64,000 nucleotides of DNA from positions 124,001-188,000 of the forward strand of contig NZ_JAEMQH010000003.1 of NCBI RefSeq assembly GCF_016820575.1, in the 5' to 3' direction. Positions 26,031 through 34,534 of this stretch are shown in pieces. The notes below the pieces were generated by a model. That model was not told where the DNA came from. It saw only the letters and a program-made list of their open reading frames with translations, and ran no database searches. Position numbers and translations under genes: made by a program. Source of the DNA: Marinobacter sediminum. Lineage in GTDB: Bacteria; Pseudomonadota; Gammaproteobacteria; Pseudomonadales; Oleiphilaceae. How positions within the stretch are numbered: position 1 is the first letter of the stretch; each line of letters starts with the position of its first letter.

Positions 26031-26792
26031 TTAAGAGGCCTTGCCCAGGAAGTGGCGACTGTAGCGAGCGGCCAGATTGTTCACTTCCAGTAAGACCAGC
26101 AAATCGGCGCACCGGAACTCCGGATCCCAGCAGGGCTCGCCGCAGACCTTGGCGCCAAGTCTCATGTAGGCCTTGATCAGCGGTGGAATCATGACCGGCC
26201 GGGCGTCATCAACGCCATGGGTCAGGTGCGGCAGTTTTCGGCGCGGAAACACCCGATACTCGTCGTCTGCCAGGTATTCGTGTTGCAGTTGACGGGCGAT
26301 CCGCCAGGCTTTCAGGCCGCCATCGGCCATGCTGATGCTGGCACAACCGATCACATGGTCAACGTTGCGGGCCGTCAGGTAGTCGGCCACGGCAGACCAA
26401 AGCAAGCCTATGGTCGCGCCATTGCGGTAGTCCGGGTGCACGCAGGTGCGACCCAGTTCGGCGACGGTGCCCGGCAACTGGTTCAGCGCCGACAGATCAA
26501 ATTCGCCGGTGGAATAGAAGCCGCCGACCAGTTCGGCGTCGGCCTGGTGCAGGATGCGGGTAGTAGCGACGAGCTCACCACTGTCACCGTCCGTGACGAT
26601 CAGATGGTCGCAGACGGCGTCGACGGAGTCGCGATCCAGTCCGGGCACCTCGGCACCCAGGTCGCTGCCGTATTCGTCCGAAAATACCTGGTAGCGCAGA
26701 CGCTGCGCGACTTCAATCAAATCGGGGCAGCGGGTGATGGCGCTGGTCAGGCGACGGGCGCGTCGACGTGTTTTCGCGGGCTGTGCAGTCAT
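26031..26792 (-). CDS. OlsB-like L-ornithine N-alpha-acyltransferase (hemolysin-like GNAT)
   Basis: Protein of 253 residues of the OlsB/COG3176 family: RLRYQVFSDEYGSDL, LGRTCVHPDYRNGATIGLLW (acyl-CoA/ACP-binding GNAT loop) and VIGCASISMADGG, with a C-terminal PPLIKAYMRLGAKVCGEPCW, typical of these enzymes. OlsB attaches a 3-hydroxyacyl chain from ACP to ornithine, the first step of phosphorus-free ornithine lipid synthesis. ATG at 26792 is chosen because the 19 extra residues of the longer frame (MCHTGFLG...) lie in the promoter region. A four-repeat Pho box ends 45 nt upstream. Confidence 0.85.
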   Translation of the reverse strand: MTAQPAKTRRRARRLTSAITRCPDLIEVAQRLRYQVFSDEYGSDLGAEVPGLDRDSVDAVCDHLIVTDGDSGELVATTRILHQADAELVGGFYSTGEFDLSALNQLPGTVAELGRTCVHPDYRNGATIGLLWSAVADYLTARNVDHVIGCASISMADGGLKAWRIARQLQHEYLADDEYRVFPRRKLPHLTHGVDDARPVMIPPLIKAYMRLGAKVCGEPCWDPEFRCADLLVLLEVNNLAARYSRHFLGKAS

Positions 26793-26836
26793 GGCATGGT
26801 CTCTTTTATGTCCATTTCCCGACAAGCCTAGGAAGC

Positions 26837-26880
26837 CGGTGTGACACACCCATGACCCGGGAATGACGTCTGTATGACAG
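26837..26880 (-). promoter_or_regulatory. Pho box (PhoB-binding direct repeats) in front of olsBA
   Basis: Read on the minus strand, GTCA recurs four times with an exact 11-bp period: CTGTCAT-ACAG, ACGTCAT-TCCC, GGGTCAT-GGGT, GTGTCAC-ACCG. This is the pattern of PhoB sites (CTGTCAT repeats spaced by four). A -10-like TAGGCT follows about ten bases after the last repeat, and the OlsB-like start is 45 nt downstream. Confidence 0.8.
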
Positions 26881-26922
26881 ATCGCGATTAGCGGATGCAG
26901 GCGAGGCGCTTTGTCACGGGCT

Positions 26923-26984
26923 GTAACAGAGTCCTGGTTCCATGTATATTTCTGAATAGCATGTATAATTGCTGTTACCGGAGG
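26923..26984 (+). promoter_or_regulatory. Probable promoter region of the RstA/RstB-like genes
   Basis: A perfect TATAAT (26964-26969) lies between an inverted pair GTAACAG (26923-26929) and CTGTTAC (26972-26978); CATGTATA occurs twice (26941-26948 and 26960-26967). GGAGG follows at 26980-26984. The repeats could be binding sites for the regulator itself. No good -35 is visible. Confidence 0.45.
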
Positions 26985-27040
26985 TTGTCTGTATTGTCGG
27001 GCAAACGGTACGACTCACAATCGGAAAAACACAATCAGAG

Positions 27041-27778
27041 ATGGATGGCGTGGAACAGACAAACGAAAGTTGGCGAATTCTCATTGTTGAGGACGACGAG
27101 CGACTGGCCGAGCTGACCCGTGAGTATCTGGAGAGTAACGGTCTGCAAGTCTCGCTCGAAACCCACGGTGGTGCGGCAGTAGAGCGCATCCGTAACGAGC
27201 AGCCGGATCTGGTGGTATTGGATCTGATGTTGCCGGGCGAGGATGGTTTGTCGATCTGCCGTCGTGTGCGCCCGTTCTATTCCGGCCCCATCATCATGCT
27301 GACAGCCCGCACCGATGATCTGGATCAGGTCCTTGGCCTGGAAATGGGTGCGGACGATTACATCGGCAAACCGGCTAAGCCGCGGGTGCTTTTGGCCCGT
27401 ATACGCGCCATGTTGCGCCGGGTGACGGAAGCCGGACAGGCGGCAAGTGATGAAGCCAATGGCGAAGAGCCGGTTCGTTTGCAGTTCAACGATCTTGTGG
27501 TGGATCGGTCCATGCGCGAAGCTTGGCTGAGCGATGCCAGTATCGACCTGACCAGTGCGGAATTCGATCTGCTCTGGTTGTTGGCGAGCAACGCCGGACG
27601 GGTGCTGAGCCGCGAGGAAATCTTTACCGCCTTGCGTGGCATCGAATACGACGGTCAGGATCGCTCCATTGATGTTCGGGTCTCCCGTATCCGGCCAAAG
27701 ATTGGCGACGACCCCATCCATCCCCGTCGAATCAAGACCGTCCGCAGTAAAGGCTACCTGTTCGTAAAGGAAGCCTGA
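27041..27778 (+). CDS. OmpR-family response regulator (RstA-like)
   Basis: Response regulator of 245 residues. The receiver domain spans about 12-130 with E18-D20 acidic cluster (IVEDDERL), phospho-acceptor Asp61 in LDLMLPGEDG, and K in YIGKPAKPR. The C-terminal winged helix has LTSAEFDLLWLLASNAGRVL and DRSIDVRVSRIRPKIGDDP, with the closing KTVRSKGYLF. The pattern DDYIGKPAKPRVLLARIRAM is RstA-like. ATG at 27041 lacks a good ribosome binding site; a strong GGAGG at 26980-26984 sits 8 nt before an in-frame ATT (26993), so a 16-codon longer protein is possible. Confidence 0.9.
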   Translation: MDGVEQTNESWRILIVEDDERLAELTREYLESNGLQVSLETHGGAAVERIRNEQPDLVVLDLMLPGEDGLSICRRVRPFYSGPIIMLTARTDDLDQVLGLEMGADDYIGKPAKPRVLLARIRAMLRRVTEAGQAASDEANGEEPVRLQFNDLVVDRSMREAWLSDASIDLTSAEFDLLWLLASNAGRVLSREEIFTALRGIEYDGQDRSIDVRVSRIRPKIGDDPIHPRRIKTVRSKGYLFVKEA

Positions 27779-27846
27779 CGATTCAGTCTCTGGAGCCGGT
27801 GCGACCTCTATGAAAGGCATCGGCGTTCCGTACCAGGGTTCATGAC

Positions 27847-29421
27847 ATGCCCCTGATGTTCTTTCTCAAGCTTTATGCTCGCTTTGCCGGTCTGGTGATG
27901 CTGGTTCTGGTTGTCTGTGTCGCTCTCTTCGTGGGCGTCAATTCGGTCAGATCGCAATTTTGGCACGAGCGTTTCCCCGAGCCACTGATGCGCTGGCTCC
28001 AGTCCGACCCCGATGCAGCTGAACGCTATCACTGGCTCGGTGCCCTCTACGACTTTGAAGTAACTTCCCCCGACGAGCTGGCGCTGTCTCCGGTAACGCT
28101 GGAGCGCCTCAGCTACGATCAGATTGTCTCCCTGGCCAGTCCTGCTGGTTACCGTGTGCTTGCTGCCGGTCCTGACGGCCGGGTGTTGCAGATGAAGTTT
28201 GACGATCCCTACCAGGAAGTGGCCGAAGCCGTCTCCCTGATCGTTCGCTGGCATCTGCGGGCGACCGGCCCGGACGAGCGGGTCAACATGGCCACCCAGC
28301 TTGCCGAGGCGCTCAATGTCGAGGTGGGGCCGGTGAACGATGTCGGCCTGCTGCCATCCGATGAGGTGCTTGAACAGGTGGCCAGCGATGGCCTGGTGTT
28401 TTACCAGCAGGGTCCGATCGGTAGGGGGCATGTGCTGTTTCAGCTCGATGATGGCGAGCTGTTCAGGGTTGCCATGCCGCCTCCGTTCACGCCCTGGGCC
28501 TGGCCGGTGATTCTGCTGCTGGTAGCGGTGGTCGGCGGAGTGCTCGCGGTCGCGGTTTTCCTTGGCGTGCGTGCCGTCGACAGCAACCTGCGGAAGGTTG
28601 AGTCGGTGGCTATTCGCATTGCCCGGGGCGAGATGGGCGCTCGGGTGGAAACCGGTTCTGGAACCCTGGTTGCCCGCCTTGGTGGCTCCTTTAATGGCAT
28701 GGCGGAGCACATTCAGCGTCTGGTCAATGTGCAGCGTGAAATGATTCACGCGGTCTCCCATGAGCTGCGCACGCCGGTCGCCCGCATCCGGTTCGGCGTA
28801 CAGATGATTGAGGACTGCCAGGATGCAGGGCGGCTGCAGAAGCAGCTCGATGGCATCGATGGCGATATTCAGGAACTGGATGAGCTGATTGATGAAATTC
28901 TGACCTACGCCCGGCTGGAGCAGGGCGGGCCGGTGTTCTCGTTGCAGGAAGCATCAGTCACCGACCTGGTTCGGCAAGTGGTGTCGGAACAGCAGCTGAT
29001 TCGACCGGCCCTGAAAATTGAGGCCGATATTGATCCGGGCTCAGAGCAGTGGGCCCTGTCCGATGTCGAGCCGCGTTACATTCACCGGGCCATTCAGAAT
29101 CTCGTTGGTAACGCCGGTCGATATGCTGCTGGCCGGGTACTGGTGCGCTGCCAGATCGACGAGGACAACTGCCGGATTGACGTTGAAGATGACGGCTCCG
29201 GGGTTCCCGAGGACGATTGGGAAAAAGTGTTTACCGCTTTTGCGCGGCTTGATGACAGCCGAACCCGTACTTCTGGCGGATATGGCCTGGGCTTGTCCAT
29301 TGTCCGGCGCATCCTGTACTGGCATGGCGGGCAGGCTTTTGTGGGCCGCAGTAACGAGCTGGGTGGGGCGCGCTTCAGCCTGGTATGGCCGCGCAAGAAA
29401 CCGATCGACCCGATTGTGTGA
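27847..29421 (+). CDS. RstB-like sensor histidine kinase
   Basis: Membrane kinase of 524 residues. Helix 1 is at about residues 11-32 and helix 2 at about 217-240 (VILLLVAVVGGVLAVAVFLG), enclosing a periplasmic sensor region. HAMP follows (RIARGEMGARVETGSG), then the HisKA box HAVSHELRTPVARIRFGVQM with His305. The ATPase domain has the N box NLVGNAGRYA, DDGSGVPE and YGLGLSIVRRILYWHGG. It follows the regulator gene by 68 nt on the same strand, so they are a pair. The signal is unknown. Confidence 0.9.
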   Translation: MPLMFFLKLYARFAGLVMLVLVVCVALFVGVNSVRSQFWHERFPEPLMRWLQSDPDAAERYHWLGALYDFEVTSPDELALSPVTLERLSYDQIVSLASPAGYRVLAAGPDGRVLQMKFDDPYQEVAEAVSLIVRWHLRATGPDERVNMATQLAEALNVEVGPVNDVGLLPSDEVLEQVASDGLVFYQQGPIGRGHVLFQLDDGELFRVAMPPPFTPWAWPVILLLVAVVGGVLAVAVFLGVRAVDSNLRKVESVAIRIARGEMGARVETGSGTLVARLGGSFNGMAEHIQRLVNVQREMIHAVSHELRTPVARIRFGVQMIEDCQDAGRLQKQLDGIDGDIQELDELIDEILTYARLEQGGPVFSLQEASVTDLVRQVVSEQQLIRPALKIEADIDPGSEQWALSDVEPRYIHRAIQNLVGNAGRYAAGRVLVRCQIDEDNCRIDVEDDGSGVPEDDWEKVFTAFARLDDSRTRTSGGYGLGLSIVRRILYWHGGQAFVGRSNELGGARFSLVWPRKKPIDPIV

Positions 29422-29569
29422 CCCACTGCTCAGAGTCTAACCAGATGTAACAAAGTCGCTACACAACCGCTACGGACGAACCGGACAGCTTAGCTAATAC
29501 TAAGAGCGTAAGGGATGGCTTTTGAGGTTGTAGTTCTTACGAACTTTCCTTGTTTCATTCGTCATTTGA

Positions 29570-29595
29570 GGGCCGGTTTTCCGGCCCTTTTTTTA
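29570..29595 (+). terminator. Rho-independent terminator before glpK
   Basis: GGGCCGG (29570-29576), loop TTTT, CCGGCCC (29581-29587), then TTTTTTTT to 29595. A textbook terminator for the RstB-like gene. The 256-nt gap (29422-29677) otherwise holds no open frame I can support. Confidence 0.9.
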
Positions 29596-29677
29596 TTTCG
29601 CCCTCCTTTTTTGCCCCATTCGGTCTCCTTGCTTTTCCACTGCTGTTAGAATCCGGAAAAAACAAACGGAGATCTTT

Positions 29678-31159
29678 ATGACTCGCTACCTGCTTGCCAT
29701 CGATCAGGGCACTACCAGCTCCCGCGCCATCGTGTTTGATGACACCGGTGCCAGTGTTGCTTCTGACCAACAGGAGTTTCACCAGTATTTCCCCCAGGAC
29801 GGCTGGGTTGAGCACGACGCGCTTGAGATTTGGGAAAGTACGCTGGCGGTGTGTCGCAGTGCCCTGGAAAGGTCAAATGTGTCGGCTGCAGATCTCTCGG
29901 GCATTGGCATCACTAACCAGCGCGAAACCACGGTGATCTGGGAGCGCAGCACTGGCAAGCCCATCTACCACGCTATTGTCTGGCAGGATCGACGCACCGC
30001 ATCGGTGTGCACAAAGCTCAAGACTGATGGCCATGAGGATGCGGTGGTGGAGAGCACCGGTCTGCTGATCGATCCCTATTTTTCGGCCACGAAGATCGCT
30101 TGGATTCTCGATAACGTCGAGGGCGCGCGGGCACGGGCCGAGACCGGTGAGCTGGCCTTCGGCACCATAGACAGCTGGTTGCTATGGAATTTGACCGGTG
30201 GCGAGTCCCACTGCACGGATGCGACCAATGCTTCGCGTACTGCGTTGTTCAACATTCACGAACAGAACTGGGACGACAAGCTGCTGGAGCTGTTCCGGGT
30301 GCCCCGGGCGTTACTGCCCGAGGTGCTGGATAGCGCCGCAGATTATGGCACCGCCCAGGCGGAATGGCTGGGGGCGCCGGTTGCCATTGCCGGCGTTGCC
30401 GGTGACCAGCACGCGGCCTTGATTGGGCAGGCGTGTTTTGAGCCGGGGATGGCGAAGAGCACTTACGGCACCGGCTGTTTCCTGATGCTGAACACTGGCG
30501 ATAAGGCGCTGCGCTCGGAAAACCGGCTGCTAACCACCATGGCCTACCGCCTTAATGGCAAGCCCTGCTATGCCATGGAGGGCAGCATCTTTGTGGCCGG
30601 CGCTGCCATGCAGTGGCTGAGGGATGGCCTGAAGCTGATCAAACACGCCAGTGAATCTACGGCGCATGCGGAGTCAGTCGGTGTTGAGAATCCGGTGTAC
30701 CTGGTGCCCGCGTTCACCGGTCTGGGCGCACCGCACTGGGATCCGCATGCCCGAGGCGCGATCATGGGGCTGACCCGGGATACGGGAATAGCCGAAATTG
30801 TGACGGCCGGTCTTCAGTCCGTGTGTTACCAGACCAAGGACTTGATTCGGGCCATCCAGAACGACGGCGCCCACCTGAAAACCCTGCGGGTGGATGGCGG
30901 CATGGTGGTCAACGACTGGGTGATGCAGTTCCTCGCCGATATCCTCGATGTCACCGTGGACCGCCCAAAAATCACCGAGACAACGGCTCTGGGGGCGGCC
31001 TATCTGGCAGGCCTGCAAACGGGGGTCTACTCCAGTCTTGAGGAAATTGCCAAACTCTGGGAATGCGAGTACCGATTCGAGCCGCGCATGGGGCCCTCCC
31101 TGCGGGAGTCCCTGTACGCTGGCTGGATCGATGCTGTTGAGCGTGTCTGCAACGACTGA
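29678..31159 (+). CDS. glpK: Glycerol kinase
   Basis: FGGY-family kinase of 493 residues, the usual GlpK length. The start [20 protein letters not shown] is the phosphate-binding loop, [20 protein letters not shown] is characteristic of GlpK, and [19 protein letters not shown] and [19 protein letters not shown] form the second signature. It phosphorylates glycerol to glycerol 3-phosphate. No glpF or glpD is adjacent, so the gene stands alone. AACGGAG precedes the ATG. Confidence 0.96.
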   Translation: MTRYLLAIDQGTTSSRAIVFDDTGASVASDQQEFHQYFPQDGWVEHDALEIWESTLAVCRSALERSNVSAADLSGIGITNQRETTVIWERSTGKPIYHAIVWQDRRTASVCTKLKTDGHEDAVVESTGLLIDPYFSATKIAWILDNVEGARARAETGELAFGTIDSWLLWNLTGGESHCTDATNASRTALFNIHEQNWDDKLLELFRVPRALLPEVLDSAADYGTAQAEWLGAPVAIAGVAGDQHAALIGQACFEPGMAKSTYGTGCFLMLNTGDKALRSENRLLTTMAYRLNGKPCYAMEGSIFVAGAAMQWLRDGLKLIKHASESTAHAESVGVENPVYLVPAFTGLGAPHWDPHARGAIMGLTRDTGIAEIVTAGLQSVCYQTKDLIRAIQNDGAHLKTLRVDGGMVVNDWVMQFLADILDVTVDRPKITETTALGAAYLAGLQTGVYSSLEEIAKLWECEYRFEPRMGPSLRESLYAGWIDAVERVCND

Positions 31160-31165
31160 TTGCGG

Positions 31166-32239
31166 TCAGGCGTTGCGCTCAAACGCAATCAGGTGATCGG
31201 CTTCGACGCGCACCGGCACGTGCTCGCCCAGGTGAAAGTCAAGGTGGCTTCGAAACAGCGCCTCGAACTCGGTGTCCTCGGAACATCGGAAACGGTAGAG
31301 CGTTGAAGTGCCGGCAAAGGTTTTTTCAATCACTTTGGGGCGAAGCTCGGAGTCGGCATCGTAGACGATGTCGTCGGGGCGGATGAGAACATCCACCAGG
31401 GTTCCGGCTGACCAGTTGTAGGCCCGGTTGCCGTGGATCACGCCCAGCTCGGATTCGATGGTATCCGGCCCCAGGGTCTTCCCGGGGACGAAACCGCCCT
31501 GGCCAACGAAGCCGGCAACGAAGCGGTTCGAGGGTTCGTGGTACAGGTTGTAGGGAACGTCCCATTGCTGAATTTGACCGTCGCGAAGCACCGCAACCTG
31601 ATCGCACATGGCAAAGGCTTCCTGCTGGTCGTGGGTGACCAGGATGGCGCTGATGCCGAGAGTCTTCAGTATGTCCCGCACGTCGAGGCTTAACCGGCGA
31701 CGCAGGTCTGCGTCCAGGTTGGAGAAGGGCTCGTCCAGCAGGATCAGAGTTGGTTCCGGGGCCAGGGCGCGGGCCAGGGCGACGCGCTGTTGCTGGCCAC
31801 CCGACAATTCGTGCGGGTAGTTGTTGGCCAGGTCCTGCAGGTGTACCACCTCGAGCAGTTCCGCCACTTTCTGATGCTTTTCGGCCTTGGACATGTTGCG
31901 CAGGCCGAAGCCGACGTTGTCGGCAATGGTCAGGTGCGGGAACAGGGCGTAGTCCTGGAACACCATACCCACCCGGCGTTTCTCCGGCGCCAGCGTCCGG
32001 CCGGGCAGGCTGATGGCCTGGGAGAGCAGGCTGATCTCGCCGCTGTTTAGGGGCAGAAAGCCGGCCAGGGCCCGCAAGATGGTGCTCTTGCCGCAGCCGC
32101 TGGGCCCTAGCAAGCAGCCGATGTCGCCATGGCTGAGTGCAAAGCTGACGTCTCGGACCACGGAGTCGCCCCCGTAACCGCAGGACAGGTTGTTCACCTC
32201 GAGCAACCAGCCGTCCGGGGAATGGGTGGGAGTATGCAT
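31166..32239 (-). CDS. ABC transporter ATPase (FbpC/PotA-like), without visible partners
   Basis: ATPase of 357 residues: Walker A LLGPSGCGKST near residue 44, Q-loop VFQDYALFPH, signature LSGGQQQRVALARAL, Walker B LILLDEPFSNLD, and H-loop ILVTHDQQEAFAM. A C-terminal TOBE-like regulatory region includes DVLIRPDDIVYDADSE. The arrangement is that of import ATPases of the iron(III)/polyamine group. No permease or binding protein is encoded nearby. It begins 4 nt after argF on the same strand and is likely cotranscribed with it. The substrate is unknown. Confidence 0.88.
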   Translation of the reverse strand: MHTPTHSPDGWLLEVNNLSCGYGGDSVVRDVSFALSHGDIGCLLGPSGCGKSTILRALAGFLPLNSGEISLLSQAISLPGRTLAPEKRRVGMVFQDYALFPHLTIADNVGFGLRNMSKAEKHQKVAELLEVVHLQDLANNYPHELSGGQQQRVALARALAPEPTLILLDEPFSNLDADLRRRLSLDVRDILKTLGISAILVTHDQQEAFAMCDQVAVLRDGQIQQWDVPYNLYHEPSNRFVAGFVGQGGFVPGKTLGPDTIESELGVIHGNRAYNWSAGTLVDVLIRPDDIVYDADSELRPKVIEKTFAGTSTLYRFRCSEDTEFEALFRSHLDFHLGEHVPVRVEADHLIAFERNA

Positions 32240-32243
32240 GGGA

Positions 32244-33158
32244 TTAGTCCAGCTGATTGAGGATGAGGAACTCCAGCAACGCTTTTTGCGCGTGCAGCCG
32301 GTTCTCGGCCTCGTGCCAAACCACTGAACTGGGGTGTTCCATCATGTCAGCCGAAATTTCCTCGCCACGGTGGGCCGGCAGGCAATGCATGAACAGGGCG
32401 TCCTTGTCGGCCACCTGCATCAGCGCGGGGCTGATTTGATAGCTGCGGAAGGCTTGCTCGCGGACCTTCTGCTCTTCTTCCTGGCCCATGGACGCCCAGA
32501 CATCGGTGACCAAAAGATTGGCCTTGCGCGCCGCTTCAGCCGGATCCCGGAATACAGTTACCCGGTCGCCATGGGCTTTCAGCAGCTCGGCATCAGGCTC
32601 GTAGCCTTCCGGGCAGGCAACATTAAGATGGAAATCGAACTGCGCCGCCGCATTGACGTAGGAGTGGCACATGTTGTTGCCGTCACCAATCCAGGCCACG
32701 GTGGCACCTCGAATGCTGCCACGGTGTTCCCGGTAGGTTTGCATGTCGGCAAGCAGCTGGCACGGGTGGAAATCATCAGTCAGGGCGTTGATGACCGGTG
32801 CCCGGGAAGCGGCAGCGAAGCGTTCGACCGTGTCATGGGCAAAGGTACGGATCATCACCGCATCGACCATGCTGGAGATGACAATGGCGGAGTCTTCAAT
32901 CGGTTCTCCGCGCCCCAATTGGGTGTCGCGCGGTGACAGGAACATTGCCGAGCCGCCCAGCTGCGCCATCCCGGCTTCGAACGACACCCGGGTCCGGGTC
33001 GAGGATTTCTCGAAGATCATCGCCAGGACGCGATTCTTGAGAGTGTCCCTTACCTTGCCTTGATGCCACTCATTCCGGAGTTTGGAGGCATGATCCACCA
33101 GACTTTCAAGCTCAGTGGTGGTCATGTCATTCAGTGTCAGAAAGTGTCGTGCCGCCAT
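32244..33158 (-). CDS. argF: Ornithine carbamoyltransferase
   Basis: Protein of 304 residues with the transcarbamylase signature: carbamoyl-phosphate loop [16 protein letters not shown] near residues 48-63, [19 protein letters not shown], and the ornithine-binding [17 protein letters not shown] near the end. It makes citrulline from ornithine and carbamoyl phosphate in arginine synthesis. The N-terminal [20 protein letters not shown] is typical of the Pseudomonas ArgF group. Confidence 0.96.
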   Translation of the reverse strand: MAARHFLTLNDMTTTELESLVDHASKLRNEWHQGKVRDTLKNRVLAMIFEKSSTRTRVSFEAGMAQLGGSAMFLSPRDTQLGRGEPIEDSAIVISSMVDAVMIRTFAHDTVERFAAASRAPVINALTDDFHPCQLLADMQTYREHRGSIRGATVAWIGDGNNMCHSYVNAAAQFDFHLNVACPEGYEPDAELLKAHGDRVTVFRDPAEAARKANLLVTDVWASMGQEEEQKVREQAFRSYQISPALMQVADKDALFMHCLPAHRGEEISADMMEHPSSVVWHEAENRLHAQKALLEFLILNQLD

Positions 33159-33388
33159 GCATTGGCCCTTATGTCAACGAAGCCCGGCATCACCGGAGTT
33201 GGCGAATACGCTGCCTGAAAAATGGGCCAACAAGTCTAGCCCTTCGTAGCAGGGATGACAACGCTATGGCGCCCGGCTGAGGCGGCCAGCACGCTGCCGT
33301 GTTTGGTGCGGTCTCCGCTGGACGTGTACAATAGACGCCAAGTCCGTTGCCCATTGGCAATTCCGTTTCCGATCAGAGGTGAATGTTC

Positions 33389-33715
33389 ATGGACATTAAC
33401 GAAACCATCAAGAGCCAACTCGGCGATAACCCGGTCATCCTGTACATGAAAGGCAGCCCCCAGGCTCCCCAGTGCGGATTTTCCGCCAAGACGGTTCAAG
33501 CTCTGATGGCCTGTGGCGAGCGCTTCGCATTTGTAAATATCCTGGACAACCAGGAACTCCGCGAAGCCCTGAAGGTCTACTCCAGCTGGCCAACCTATCC
33601 CCAGCTGTACATCAACGGTGAATTGGTAGGCGGCTGCGACATCGTCCTCGAAATGTCCGAGAGCGGTGAACTGGCCAAGATGGTCAAGGACGCTGCCAAG
33701 CAGGCCGAAGCCTGA
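33389..33715 (+). CDS. grxD: Monothiol glutaredoxin Grx4
   Basis: Protein of 108 residues with the CGFS active site (APQCGFSAKTVQ, Cys29), WPTYPQLYINGELVGGCDIV and an alanine/lysine-rich tail. Grx4-type proteins bind a bridging [2Fe-2S] cluster with glutathione and hand clusters on. ATG at 33389 is chosen over 33383 because GAGG at 33376-33379 is then at a normal distance. It is transcribed divergently from argF. Confidence 0.95.
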   Translation: MDINETIKSQLGDNPVILYMKGSPQAPQCGFSAKTVQALMACGERFAFVNILDNQELREALKVYSSWPTYPQLYINGELVGGCDIVLEMSESGELAKMVKDAAKQAEA

Positions 33716-33725
33716 TTTGAGCGCT

Positions 33726-34529
33726 TCAGAACCGGTTCGGGGAGAACACCAGTTCAATCTCGAACCGGCTCTGGCCGCCGACCGGAGGCTCCGGATAGGG
33801 GCTGGCGGCCAATGATGCGCGGTAGGCCGCATTGTCAATTCGTGTAAGACCCGTCGATTTCAGTACTCTCGCCCGTGTCAGGGCTCCATTGGCCAGCAGC
33901 TGGAGTTCAATCTCCATCGCCACCCGTTCCGACAGTTGGGCGATCGCTGGCACTCGCAATTTCTCCAACTCGTGACCAAGGTGGACTGCCAATTTGATGA
34001 GGTAGGGATCCTGCTCGTCCGGCGATTCGGTAATCCGGGTGGCAGTTGCGACCGGTTGTGGCTCCGCCAGGGGGGCTTGCTCGCCGGCTCGGGCGGGGGT
34101 GCTGGCGGCCGATGCTGACGAGGATGCAGTAGTCATGGCCACCGGTGTATTGGGCGCATTGGTGGCCGAGGGGTTGGCGCTGCTACTGATGGTGGAGACA
34201 CTGGAGGTAGGGATAACGGGTTCAATCCGTGATCCTCTGGTCTGGGTCTGGGTCTGGGTCTGGGTCTGGGTCTGGGTCTGGAGCGGGGGGGCTTCAAATC
34301 TGGGGTTTCGGCTACTGGCCGGTCCCGTCGCGGCGGAACGTTCCGGGCGGGTTACTGTGCCGGGGGCAACCAACTCAACGCTGACGCGATGGCGAGCATC
34401 GTCGGGCTCCTGAAACGGTGACGGAAACCCAGAGAGTAGCAGCGTGTGGGCCAGAAAGGCCGCCGACATCGCCAGAGCTATGCGATAGCCGGCCGGCAGG
34501 CTGTACTTGGGCCCTTCTGTTTGCTGCAT
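33726..34529 (-). CDS. TonB-like energy-transducer family protein with QT-repeat linker
   Basis: Protein of 267 residues. An N-terminal membrane anchor (YRIALAMSAAFLAHTLLLSG) is followed by a long low-complexity periplasmic linker rich in S, T, A, P and Q, containing a run of alternating Gln-Thr encoded by a hexanucleotide repeat at 34236-34281. The C-terminal 90 residues (RVAMEIELQLLANGALTRAR to FEIELVFSPNRF) have the TonB C-terminal pattern of a bilobed beta domain. No exbB/exbD or receptor gene is adjacent. It lies directly downstream of the DUF1631 gene (5-nt gap). Confidence 0.72.
   Translation of the reverse strand: MQQTEGPKYSLPAGYRIALAMSAAFLAHTLLLSGFPSPFQEPDDARHRVSVELVAPGTVTRPERSAATGPASSRNPRFEAPPLQTQTQTQTQTQTQTRGSRIEPVIPTSSVSTISSSANPSATNAPNTPVAMTTASSSASAASTPARAGEQAPLAEPQPVATATRITESPDEQDPYLIKLAVHLGHELEKLRVPAIAQLSERVAMEIELQLLANGALTRARVLKSTGLTRIDNAAYRASLAASPYPEPPVGGQSRFEIELVFSPNRF
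34236..34281 (-). repeat. Hexanucleotide tandem repeat (CCCAGA)n coding Gln-Thr
   Basis: On the plus strand TCTGGG occurs six times without error from 34241 to 34276, with TCTGG partial units on both sides. On the coding minus strand this reads CAG ACC repeated. Because the unit is six bases, gain or loss changes linker length by two residues without breaking the frame. Confidence 0.95.
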
Positions 34530-34534
34530 CAGAC

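Noticed and set aside
34236..34281. CRISPR-like repeat
   Set aside because: The unit is six bases without spacers and lies within a coding frame.
34039..34413. Plus-strand frame with a VWVW repeat
   Set aside because: It is only the reverse reading of the Gln-Thr hexanucleotide repeat in the TonB-like gene.
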